This document shows positions 1 to 6,695 of a DNA stretch of 64,000 bases, piece by piece. How positions within the stretch are numbered: the stretch's first letter is position 1; the number at the start of each line of letters is the position of its first letter. Both the position numbers and the translations under genes were made by a program. Source of the stretch: Bacillus rubiinfantis. Its GTDB lineage: Bacteria; Bacillota; Bacilli; Bacillales; Cytobacillaceae. The notes beneath the pieces are model-generated. The model searched no databases and had not been told where the DNA came from. It saw only the letters and a program-made list of their open reading frames with translations. The DNA lies in the NCBI GenBank assembly GCA_000752035.1, contig CCFE01000023.1, forward strand, positions 124,001 through 188,000, in the 5' to 3' direction.

Positions 1-1
1 A

Positions 2-268
2 GGTGTTAGTTATCAAGAAATTTCTATTGGAAGAGTCCTAGTAAAGAAAGAATACAGGGGACGAGGACTGGCAAGGGAACTTTTTCAAAAAGGGCTAGAT
101 TTTATCCAAAACGAATTAAAAGAAGCAACTGTGAAAATTCAAGCTCAGGATTATTTACGAAAATTCTATAGTTCCTTCGGTTTCGAAGCGATTTCCGAAA
201 CATATTTAGAAGATAATATCCCTCACATCGATATGCTTTTACAAATTAGACCTGTTATTGCAGAATAG
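2..268 (+). CDS. ElaA-like GNAT N-acetyltransferase, 5'-truncated by window start
   Basis: The last 88 codons of an open frame enter from the left edge and end at TAG 266-268. The segment holds the acetyl-CoA-binding signature of GNAT enzymes (VKKEYRGRGLARELF). It then has the KIQAQDYL, FYSSFGF and EDNIPHIDM stretches that I recognise from the ElaA subgroup of small cytoplasmic acetyltransferases. The substrate is not known. The N-terminal half lies outside the window, so the start cannot be judged. The gene converges on the mcp gene, with an intrinsic terminator between them. Confidence 0.75.
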   Translation, partial: GVSYQEISIGRVLVKKEYRGRGLARELFQKGLDFIQNELKEATVKIQAQDYLRKFYSSFGFEAISETYLEDNIPHIDMLLQIRPVIAE

Positions 269-304
269 AACGACAAGATAACTTTTATTGGAGTAAATTG
301 AATA

Positions 305-342
305 TAAATAAAACCCGGGATGCTTTTAATGCTACCCGGGTT
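305..342 (-). terminator. Intrinsic terminator after mcp
   Basis: On the minus strand an AACCCGGG arm and its complement flank a short loop and are followed by TTTTATTT. It lies just after the mcp stop at 362 and could also stop transcription from the plus-strand GNAT gene. Confidence 0.8.
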
Positions 343-361
343 CAAAAAGTGCTGGGCTATT

Positions 362-2359
362 TTATAACTTAAATTTCTTAACTAGTTCCTGTAATGTTTG
401 CACCGTTTCGGTTAAATAGTTTGAAGCAGAGGAAATTTGCTCCATCGAAGCGAGTTGTTCCTCTGAAGATGAAACGACATCATTGGAAAAAATTGCTGAT
501 GTTTTGGCTATAGTAGCCACTTCTTCGATTGAAGCAGACACCATTTCTGTATTTTTCGATATTTGTTCAGATACAGCGGAAAGTTCTCCGGTTTGTTCGG
601 CTACATTTTTGGCAACTAATAAAACCTTTTCAAATACTTTAGTAACTCCATTGATTTGCTGGATTCCTTCAGCCATTTCTAGTTTTACCCTATCTACTGA
701 TTTTTTTGTAGATGTGGAATCACGCTTTATATGAGCTATCAAGCTACCTACTTGTTGTGCAGATTCAGATGTTTGAGTTGCCAGTTTGCGAACTTCATCG
801 GCAACAACCGCAAAGCCGCGACCATGTTCCCCCGCTCTGGCTGCTTCAATGGCTGCATTCAAGGCAAGTAAGTTCGTTTGATCCGCAATCTCAGAAATCG
901 TCGCCGCAATCCTGGCGATTTCATTTGAACTCTCGGTTAACTGTTGAACAAAATGCGCAGACTCTTTAAACGATTCATCGACATAGTTCATCTGTTTTGC
1001 TGTCTGTACAATCGCCTGACTACCTGTTTTGACTTCATCCTCGGCCTGCAGAGAGTTCATAGAGATAACTGAAATGGAATCTGTCATCCGGATAATACCC
1101 TCGGCCATTTCCTTCACTTCTGCAGCGGAGTCAATCGTTCCTTTCAACTGATGATCCGATCCACTGGCTACTTGTTTAATCGCTTTTGAAATTTGATGTG
1201 TAGCACGTGTTGTTTCTTCAGAACTTGCTGATAACTGTTCAGCCGATGAAACAACTTGATTGATGGTTTGGACAACTTCTCTAATCAAATTTCGGAAGTT
1301 TTCAATCATCAAATTCATAGAATGTCCCAATCTGCCAAGCTCATCCCGGCGGTTGATAACTTTCTCACTAACTTGTATGGCCAAATTTCCACCAGAAACT
1401 CCTTGTGAGATAGATTCTAAATGTTGAATTGGTTTGATCATCATGAAATAAATCAAAAATGAAAGTAAAACAAACATGACGATTAAGATTAGGGCAATGA
1501 TCAGGTTAACACTTAATAATTTGCTTTTAACAGTTGCACTCGTGATTTGCTTTTGACTAACTTGCAGAATACCGATTGACTTTCCGGAAAAATCAGTTAA
1601 ATTGCTAGTCATCTGCGCTACATCACCCGTTTTATCACCATTAGATTCGAATAATTGTTTCGATTTGCTTTTTTGTATGGTGGCCAGCCTCTTTTTGAAG
1701 GCGTCCTTTGAAACATTGTCTAAAGTCGAAATCAAACTACCGCCATTGGTGAATATCGTGATATCATCTTTTAAGATGTCTTTTACTTCCTGTAAATCTT
1801 GTTTGTAAAGGAACCTTCCAAAAATTAACATGCCAACCGGTTTAGACTCTGTGTAATCATCAGTAATATAGGAGGCCGCAATGACCGCTAACCCGTTTGA
1901 GGTTAACATCAACCCTGAAAAGTCATCATCTTGACCTAGCTTTTTCAATATATCCTGGTTAACCTGTGATTGTTGAAATTCCTTAACACCGCCCTTCTCC
2001 GAGATGACTTGACCGTGTAAATCCGTGGTTGCAATAAACGCCAGGTCAGGGGTTGTTTTCATTTCAGAATTAATATTTTCTTCAATCCATTCTACGTCTT
2101 TCTTTTCAACCGCGATGCTGTTTGCCTTCCAATGAGAGTTTGAGTTTACCTTTCCTAGTAAATCTTCCCCATATCTGTCAATTAAGTCTTGAGCCGCGCG
2201 GTTAGAGACAAGCACACGTTCGTGTTCCATTTGCGTTAAGTCTTCATTAACTTTAGAGTATAAATATTTGCCTGCTGCTGAAATTGGAATAACTAACAGA
2301 ATCAGTAGAAAAACCAGCAGCTTAACTAGTAGTGAACGATAAAGTCTTGTTCTTTTCAT
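362..2359 (-). CDS. Methyl-accepting chemotaxis protein (transducer)
   Basis: A 665-residue membrane chemoreceptor that would signal to CheA/CheW. A transmembrane helix near residues 9-31 is followed by an extracytoplasmic sensor region of about 250 residues. A second helix lies near 280-305, then a HAMP domain and a cytoplasmic coiled coil. The conserved signalling tip is near 486-523 (EIADQTNLLALNAAIEAARA, then GRGFAVVADEVRKLA). The frame is open 7 codons further upstream, but GGAGG sits 11 nt before the ATG at 2359, so MKRTRLYRS is preferred. The ligand is unknown. It lies downstream of hag and is separated from it by a terminator. Confidence 0.93.
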   Translation of the reverse strand: MKRTRLYRSLLVKLLVFLLILLVIPISAAGKYLYSKVNEDLTQMEHERVLVSNRAAQDLIDRYGEDLLGKVNSNSHWKANSIAVEKKDVEWIEENINSEMKTTPDLAFIATTDLHGQVISEKGGVKEFQQSQVNQDILKKLGQDDDFSGLMLTSNGLAVIAASYITDDYTESKPVGMLIFGRFLYKQDLQEVKDILKDDITIFTNGGSLISTLDNVSKDAFKKRLATIQKSKSKQLFESNGDKTGDVAQMTSNLTDFSGKSIGILQVSQKQITSATVKSKLLSVNLIIALILIVMFVLLSFLIYFMMIKPIQHLESISQGVSGGNLAIQVSEKVINRRDELGRLGHSMNLMIENFRNLIREVVQTINQVVSSAEQLSASSEETTRATHQISKAIKQVASGSDHQLKGTIDSAAEVKEMAEGIIRMTDSISVISMNSLQAEDEVKTGSQAIVQTAKQMNYVDESFKESAHFVQQLTESSNEIARIAATISEIADQTNLLALNAAIEAARAGEHGRGFAVVADEVRKLATQTSESAQQVGSLIAHIKRDSTSTKKSVDRVKLEMAEGIQQINGVTKVFEKVLLVAKNVAEQTGELSAVSEQISKNTEMVSASIEEVATIAKTSAIFSNDVVSSSEEQLASMEQISSASNYLTETVQTLQELVKKFKL

Positions 2360-2418
2360 AGATGAGACAGCCTCCAACATTTTTACAACTTTAGTTATGG
2401 TACATTTTTCCTATGAAA

Positions 2419-2446
2419 AGTTTAACACTTTTGACAGAGAAGTCAA
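2419..2446 (-). promoter_or_regulatory. Possible sigma-A promoter for mcp
   Basis: On the minus strand TTGACT and TAAACT are separated by 16 nt, ahead of the mcp ribosome binding site. No sigma-D motif (TAAA-N15-GCCGATAT) was found here, unlike for fliD and csrA. Weak call. Confidence 0.3.
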
Positions 2447-2488
2447 ATAATATCAAAAAGATTCAAAATAATATACTGAATAGGTTGA

Positions 2489-2653
2489 ATTTTTGATATA
2501 CGTTTTAAGACTTACTCGAAAAAAGAAATTGAACAACTTATTTCTCTTAAAAAACTAGGTATTACTGATAAGGTTATCGCAGAAATTCTTGGTAGAAGTT
2601 ACTGGTCAATAGTATATAAATTAAGCGAACTTAGAAAAAAGAATTCGTTGTGA
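2489..2653 (+). pseudogene. Orphan helix-turn-helix remnant or tiny HTH protein
   Basis: A 54-codon plus-strand frame without an ATG ends at TGA 2651-2653. It translates to a compact helical segment (KKEIEQLISLKKLGITDKVIA, then EILGRSYWSIVYKLSEL). This has the E..L..L...G.T...IA..LGRS..S...KL pattern of SANT/Myb-like or HTH DNA-binding domains. Such domains occur at the C-termini of homing endonucleases and in small regulators. In-frame stops at 2486 and further upstream cut it off. It lies antisense to, and just beyond, the intron-bearing 3' end of hag, so it may be debris of a mobile endonuclease. That link is inference. Confidence 0.4.
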
Positions 2654-2669
2654 TAGATTTATTTCATTT

Positions 2670-2703
2670 AAAAAACCGGATTCCAAATTGGAACCCGGTT
2701 TTA
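2670..2703 (-). terminator. Intrinsic terminator of hag
   Basis: On the minus strand an AAAACCGGgTTCC arm pairs with GGAAtCCGGTTTTTT. It lies directly after the stop codon (2709-2711) of the downstream flagellin exon. The transcript is therefore expected to include the whole intron and the second tail. Confidence 0.85.
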
Positions 2704-2708
2704 ATAAA

Positions 2709-2753
2709 TTAACGAAGAAGTTGTAGAACTCCTTGTGGTTGTTGGTTCGCTTG
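2709..2753 (-). other. hag: Downstream (3') flagellin exon encoding a second C-terminal tail
   Basis: Fourteen codons plus TAA encode QANQQPQGVLQLLR, the canonical end of Bacillus flagellins. The segment is disconnected from the main flagellin frame by the group I intron. If the 3' splice site follows the G at 2754, it joins in phase to the 5' exon. The codons differ from those of the first tail (CTT CTT CGT against CTC TTG AGA), so this is not a very recent duplication. Confidence 0.75.
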
Positions 2754-3111
2754 CTTTGCGACTGTATCTTTCGACTACAGAATAGACTATATCTTCACCC
2801 ACCATTTTGCTGGTTGGGGCTGGGCACTTCGAATGGTTTTTGCCACCCTACGGATTTCATTGTCATAGCTTTCGCCTTAGACAGTATATCCTAGTCGTTG
2901 AACCTTCTCCAGAGTTTCCTCACAGGAGCTTGGCTGCTGATTATCCATTGGTTCATCCTCATCATTTTTACACCTTCACGCTGACCGTTTTCAGTTACGT
3001 TGTGGTTGATGAAGCTTTAGGAAGTTCCAGCAATTCACCCAGTTATACTCTAGCTCGTTACCAAGCTAGACGCCCTTCTAATCATTATCTCAAGAGTTGT
3101 AATACTCCTTG
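2754..3111 (-). ncRNA. Group I self-splicing intron in the flagellin gene
   Basis: The conserved core is visible in order on the minus strand. P is AATTGCTGGAA (3025-3035). Q is AATCAGCAGCC (2932-2942). R is GGTTCAACGACTA (2892-2904). S is AAGATATAGTC (2785-2795), with GACTA/TAGTC forming P7. A P2 hairpin with 7-bp arms lies at 3049-3070, and a P9 hairpin with a GAAA loop at 2762-2780. An internal guide GGGCGT (3070-3075) pairs with exon ATGCCT (3112-3117) and ends in the expected U-G wobble, which places the 5' splice site before 3111. The 3' site is less sure. The G at 2754 keeps frame; the G at 2729 has a 5-bp P10 match but shifts frame. No endonuclease is encoded. From memory, group I introns have been reported in flagellin genes of thermophilic Bacillus relatives. 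Confidence 0.88.
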
Positions 3112-4287
3112 AGGCATTTGATTCGATTGAGCCAACATTGCTTGTGCTGCTTGACTAAGAATAGAGTTCTTAGTTTGGTTCATCATTTCTTTCGCCATAT
3201 CAACGTCACGGATACGAGATTCCGCAGCAGTTAGGTTTTCAGAGGATGTGTTCAAGTTATTAATAGAGTGCTCTAAACGATTTTGATATGCACCCATTTT
3301 TGAACGTTCTGCTGATACCATTTTTATTGCATCATCAACAACCTTAATTGCTGCATTTGCATCTGATTGTGTTAATACTCCACCTGATGATGCTGTATCT
3401 GTGTCTTGTTTCAGTGAGTTAACAGATGTAGTTGTACCACCGACTGCTGCTGGAGTAATCTTTAAAGCATCAGCAATATCAACAGTACCACTTCCGTTAG
3501 TAATTGTGACTGCATCTGAAGTTAAATTTTCAAAACCAATCTTACCGTCAGCTTTTACAGTAGCTTGAATTAAATTTTTAAAATCCGCATTTCCTTGAAT
3601 TTGATTGTTAATAGCATTTACTACTTCGTCTACACTACCATAATCTTGGTCAAGAGTAATTGTAGCTTGTGTTAATGCATTTCCACCAACTGTTGCATCT
3701 AGAGTAAATTCAGAATCCAATGAACTTGCAGATGAAAAATCAGTTACGATTGAAGCTGTAGAAACTAATCCGCTACCCGATTTGGTACCAATTGCACTTG
3801 AAGACATATTATTAAACTGAATATTCATAGATTGATTCTGGTTCGCACCAATTTGGATTTTTTCGTTCAAAGACCCGCCTAAAAGATTCTTTGTATTGAA
3901 ATTTGTATCGGTAGAGATTCTGTCAATTTCATCAATTAACTGATTCATTTCTTTTTGAATTTCTTTACGGTCATCATCTGTAGCTGTACCATTTGATGCT
4001 TGTACCGCTAGTTCACGCTGACGTTGCAGGATACTATGTGTTTCATTTAAAGCACCTTCAGCAGTTTGAATTAAAGAAATTCCATCTTGAGCATTCTTTG
4101 CCGCTTGGTCTAAACCACGAATTTGTCCACGCATTTTTTCAGAGATTGCAAGACCAGCAGCATCATCAGCTGCACCATTAATACGAAGACCCGATGATAA
4201 TTTCTCCATTGATTTAGATTGTGCAGTTGATGCAGTATTCAACTGACGATACGTGTTGAGTGCTGCAATGTTGTGGTTGATTTGCAT
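3085..4287 (-). CDS. hag: Flagellin (unspliced reading frame)
   Basis: This 400-residue frame is the filament subunit, exported by the flagellar type III system and assembled under the FliD cap. It has the conserved N-terminal D0/D1 coiled coil (MQINHNIAALNTYRQL) and a C-terminal D0/D1 (RIRDVDMAKEM, then SILSQAAQAMLAQ) flanking a variable middle of about 200 residues. The start is fixed by AGGAGG 8 nt upstream of ATG 4287. Reading through without splicing gives SNQMPQGVLQLLR and a TAA at 3085-3087, so the protein is complete even if the intron stays in. In the likely splice model the last eight codons here belong to the intron. It follows csrA and is probably co-transcribed with it from sigma-D promoters. 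Confidence 0.95.
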   Translation of the reverse strand: MQINHNIAALNTYRQLNTASTAQSKSMEKLSSGLRINGAADDAAGLAISEKMRGQIRGLDQAAKNAQDGISLIQTAEGALNETHSILQRQRELAVQASNGTATDDDRKEIQKEMNQLIDEIDRISTDTNFNTKNLLGGSLNEKIQIGANQNQSMNIQFNNMSSSAIGTKSGSGLVSTASIVTDFSSASSLDSEFTLDATVGGNALTQATITLDQDYGSVDEVVNAINNQIQGNADFKNLIQATVKADGKIGFENLTSDAVTITNGSGTVDIADALKITPAAVGGTTTSVNSLKQDTDTASSGGVLTQSDANAAIKVVDDAIKMVSAERSKMGAYQNRLEHSINNLNTSSENLTAAESRIRDVDMAKEMMNQTKNSILSQAAQAMLAQSNQMPQGVLQLLR

Positions 4288-4295
4288 AATTTTTT

Positions 4296-4367
4296 CCTCC
4301 TATGTAATAAAAGTATTATTGTTTGCAGAGTTTTCTGCAGTGTGAATATAATAATTCCCCAGTGGGG
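4296..4367 (-). promoter_or_regulatory. hag leader with Shine-Dalgarno and hairpins, candidate CsrA target
   Basis: On the minus strand the leader contains GGGGA within a small CCCC/GGGG hairpin (4357-4367) and a TGCAGA/TCTGCA hairpin with a 4-nt loop (4324-4339). The strong AGGAGG Shine-Dalgarno is at 4296-4301. In B. subtilis, CsrA represses hag by binding two GGA sites, one of which overlaps the Shine-Dalgarno. The GGA motifs here fit that scheme, but binding is inferred only. Confidence 0.4.
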
Positions 4368-4418
4368 CTTATTACCGAAAATGTGCCCAAAAGAACGTTG
4401 AAATCTGATAGATTGTAA

Positions 4419-4751
4419 TCAGCTGATTAGTTCTTTTGAATTTTTTTTGTATATTTCTTCACGAAATATACTGATTTCTTTTGGAGCGTCGATAGCGAAG
4501 CGTAACAGGCCTGATTGAGTTTGAATCATCGCTACTTTTACGTGGTCTCCAATTAGGAACGTTTCGCCAATTTTTCGATCAGTTTTCCTAAGTCGCCTCA
4601 AGTTATCCTGATCTTGTTTGATGGAAGCGACTCGAACATGTTTCGGAGCATCGATCGCAAGCTTTAATTTTGAGCCCTTTTGAAGTACAGTTACTTTGAT
4701 GTCGTCATCGATAATTACAGACTGTCCAATTTCTCTGCCTACAATCAACAT
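4419..4751 (-). CDS. csrA: Tandem-domain CsrA (single-chain CsrA pseudo-dimer), 110 aa
   Basis: CsrA is an RNA-binding translational repressor, normally about 60-75 residues and homodimeric. This protein carries two CsrA units. Unit 1 (about 1-46) starts MLIVGREIGQSVIID and reaches APKHVRV. Unit 2 (about 55-105) contains DRKIGETFLIGDHVKV and APKEISIFREEIYKK. The frame is open 11 codons further upstream, but GGAGG lies 9 nt before ATG 4751, so MLIVGR is the start. Unit 1 keeps Arg6 but has Ser43 where CsrA has the RNA-contacting Arg44. Unit 2 keeps that arginine (Arg97) but has lost the hydrophobic residues of strand 1. It is immediately upstream of hag, its classical target. FliW, its usual antagonist, is not in the window. 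Confidence 0.9.
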   Translation of the reverse strand: MLIVGREIGQSVIIDDDIKVTVLQKGSKLKLAIDAPKHVRVASIKQDQDNLRRLRKTDRKIGETFLIGDHVKVAMIQTQSGLLRFAIDAPKEISIFREEIYKKNSKELIS

Positions 4752-4805
4752 TCCAGCCATCCTCCAAGGAGTTTGATTTTTCAAGGAATGCTTCTTACAT
4801 TTTTA

Positions 4806-4832
4806 TTATCGGAAGATCAAATAAAGAGTTTA
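4806..4832 (-). promoter_or_regulatory. Sigma-D promoter P2 (proximal) of csrA-hag
   Basis: The minus strand reads TAAA-N15-TCCGATAA, matching the Bacillus flagellar sigma-D consensus TAAA-N15-GCCGATAT with correct spacing. It lies 55 nt upstream of the csrA start. Confidence 0.75.
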
Positions 4833-4873
4833 GCATTTTTTTGATCATCTTTAGCATTTCCTTGTTATTATAT

Positions 4874-4900
4874 TTATCGGCCGCCCTTCAGGTAAGTTTA
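4874..4900 (-). promoter_or_regulatory. Sigma-D promoter P1 (distal) of csrA-hag
   Basis: The minus strand reads TAAA-N15-GCCGATAA, a near-perfect sigma-D site 68 bp upstream of the proximal one. No comparable promoter is visible between csrA and hag, so both probably drive the csrA-hag transcript. Confidence 0.85.
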
Positions 4901-4922
4901 GTAGTTTTGGATAATTTTATAC

Positions 4923-4963
4923 AAAAAAAACCGCAGCCAGATTAATCATCCAATTGCGGTTTA
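4923..4963 (-). terminator. Intrinsic terminator of fliD
   Basis: On the minus strand AAACCGCA pairs with TGCGGTTT and is followed by a run of Ts. It lies 8 nt after the fliD stop and upstream of the sigma-D promoters for csrA-hag. Confidence 0.85.
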
Positions 4964-4970
4964 CTTTATA

Positions 4971-6533
4971 TTAGCTCAACTGCTGGAACAGCCAAGAACT
5001 CTGTGAGTTTAGACTCTGCAGAGCCTCCTCCATCGCGTTGAACTTCTTCCATAAATTTTCTTCCGTTGTCGTAAGGCGGTCTTCCATGTCCGCGATTCGT
5101 TCATCATACCGAGCGGCTTCTTTTGAGAGATTACTATTAATTGAAGTTCCAGCAATTGTTGTCAGGCTGGATAATACATCTCCTAATCGGTCATACACTC
5201 TCACCGCTAGACCGCTTTTTTTGTATTTTTCCTGATTATTTAAGGTAGTATCGCTTGAACTGCCAGTGTCAAATTTAGCGGCAAATAACTTTTGAACATC
5301 CGTCAAGTTTGTAGACAACATCGACTTTAACTTTGTTTCATCTAATACTAATTTCCCGTTATCTTTATAGTTAGTACTAGTGGAAATACCAATTTCTTTT
5401 AACGTATCAAATTCCCCGCTGACACCTTGAACAACTTCGCTCATCCCCATACGCAGCTGTGTGAGGAATTGGCGGATGGTTGAATCACCTGCAAGTATGC
5501 CGCTTTTCGCCTTTTCCTCCCATAGTTCAATTTCTTTCTCTTCCATCGCTTCCTTTTGGTCATCTGTTAATGGCGTATAATCACTGTATTTTTCTTCAGA
5601 AAGCTTATCATTCAAGTCTTTGATAAGCTCGTTGTATTTCTCCACAAAGGTTTTGATTTTATCAAAAACTTTGTCGGTGTCCGGCGTAACTTGAATGCTG
5701 GCTTGTCCACCAGAGAAATCCTGCTTCAGATTGATTTGAATATTGTCATAGGTAAAAGAGTTACTCGACACATTTATTGTAGTTCCATTTATAACAACAT
5801 AACCTTGCACGAGATCTTTTCCATCAGTAAACGTCCCACTGGTAAAAAATGATACGCCACTTTCCTGCGCAGCTGTGCTAGTAGTATTGGTCGTGCCTTC
5901 ACTGATTCCTAATTTACTTTTTACGTTATCATCTACAGCGGAAATGGTAATCGAATTTCCATCTCCAGTGGCAGTTGTTGTAAAAACAAGCGAGCCACCG
6001 ACATTTGCTATCTTGATATTTTTTTCCGCAAGCTGGCTATTCATTTCGACGATTGCTTTATCGACAGTATCGCTTTCTTTGGAGATTTTAATCTCCTTTC
6101 CATTGACAGTAAAAGTCATATCGACTGAATTATCGTCTTCTGAAAAAATGGTTGCCGAGCCGCTGCTGATTTTAGAGTTAAAGCTAACAGTAGCCGCTTT
6201 CGCCGGTTCAGCCATTTTTGCTTCTGTAATCGTAAAGTTCGTTTGTGTTGTTTTTCCTGAAAGTGACACATCTACCCGTGAATCACTCGACGAGACCTTC
6301 TGTGCCGAAGTAAATGTCCCTTCCAAACGCAAATCCTGCATCGCGTCACGGAAGCTGGCAACCTTTGTGTTGATTTCCCGGTAAGCTTCTGTTTTCCAGA
6401 TATTGATGGTTTTCGCCTGCTTCAGCTTATCAAGTGGAATTCTGTTGACCTTCATCATACTTTCTACGATTGATTCCGTATCCATTCCAGACGCAAGTCC
6501 CGATACATGAGTCGATAAATTAACACCTGACAT
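4971..6533 (-). CDS. fliD: Flagellar filament cap protein FliD
   Basis: FliD (HAP2) forms the oligomeric cap that folds flagellin at the filament tip. This 520-residue protein has the family N-terminus (VSGLASGMDTESIVESMMKV, then a helix rich in charged residues), a Ser/Thr-rich middle, and a C-terminal coiled coil (ARYDERIADMEDRLTTTEEN). The frame is open 9 codons further upstream, but AGAGGGGG lies 7 nt before ATG 6533, so MSGVNLST is preferred. It has its own sigma-D promoter and terminator, so it is monocistronic. The chaperones fliS/fliT, usually next to fliD in Bacillus, are absent here. Confidence 0.93.
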   Translation of the reverse strand: MSGVNLSTHVSGLASGMDTESIVESMMKVNRIPLDKLKQAKTINIWKTEAYREINTKVASFRDAMQDLRLEGTFTSAQKVSSSDSRVDVSLSGKTTQTNFTITEAKMAEPAKAATVSFNSKISSGSATIFSEDDNSVDMTFTVNGKEIKISKESDTVDKAIVEMNSQLAEKNIKIANVGGSLVFTTTATGDGNSITISAVDDNVKSKLGISEGTTNTTSTAAQESGVSFFTSGTFTDGKDLVQGYVVINGTTINVSSNSFTYDNIQINLKQDFSGGQASIQVTPDTDKVFDKIKTFVEKYNELIKDLNDKLSEEKYSDYTPLTDDQKEAMEEKEIELWEEKAKSGILAGDSTIRQFLTQLRMGMSEVVQGVSGEFDTLKEIGISTSTNYKDNGKLVLDETKLKSMLSTNLTDVQKLFAAKFDTGSSSDTTLNNQEKYKKSGLAVRVYDRLGDVLSSLTTIAGTSINSNLSKEAARYDERIADMEDRLTTTEENLWKKFNAMEEALQSLNSQSSWLFQQLS

Positions 6534-6581
6534 TCTGTAACCCCCTCTAACTAGTTTCATAGTTTACATACTTACTAAGAT

Positions 6582-6608
6582 ATATCGGTTAATAACAGAA
6601 AAAGTTTA
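6582..6608 (-). promoter_or_regulatory. Sigma-D promoter of fliD
   Basis: The minus strand reads TAAA-N15-ACCGATAT, one mismatch from the sigma-D consensus, 49 nt upstream of the fliD start. Confidence 0.85.
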
Positions 6609-6662
6609 TCTCAAATAGGACCAAATCAATATTCGGAAAACTACAAACATAAAAGGACCCGA

Positions 6663-6690
6663 ATATATAAAAAGCCGCAAAAAGCGGCTT
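6663..6690 (-). terminator. Intrinsic terminator of flhP
   Basis: On the minus strand AAGCCGC-TTTTT-GCGGCTT is followed by TTTATATATT, 5 nt after the flhP stop. Confidence 0.85.
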
Positions 6691-6695
6691 GTTGA

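Noticed and set aside
2419..2446. A sigma-D promoter for mcp
   Set aside because: TAAA occurs at the right place but the -10 (GCCGATAT) is absent at N15; only a weak sigma-A-like pair remains.
2807..3112. A 101-codon plus-strand ORF over the intron
   Set aside because: It lies antisense to the conserved intron core, has no ribosome binding site and no recognisable endonuclease motif; it is a shadow of structured RNA.
5875..6384. A 169-codon plus-strand ORF inside fliD
   Set aside because: It is an antisense shadow of the Ser/Thr-rich part of FliD.
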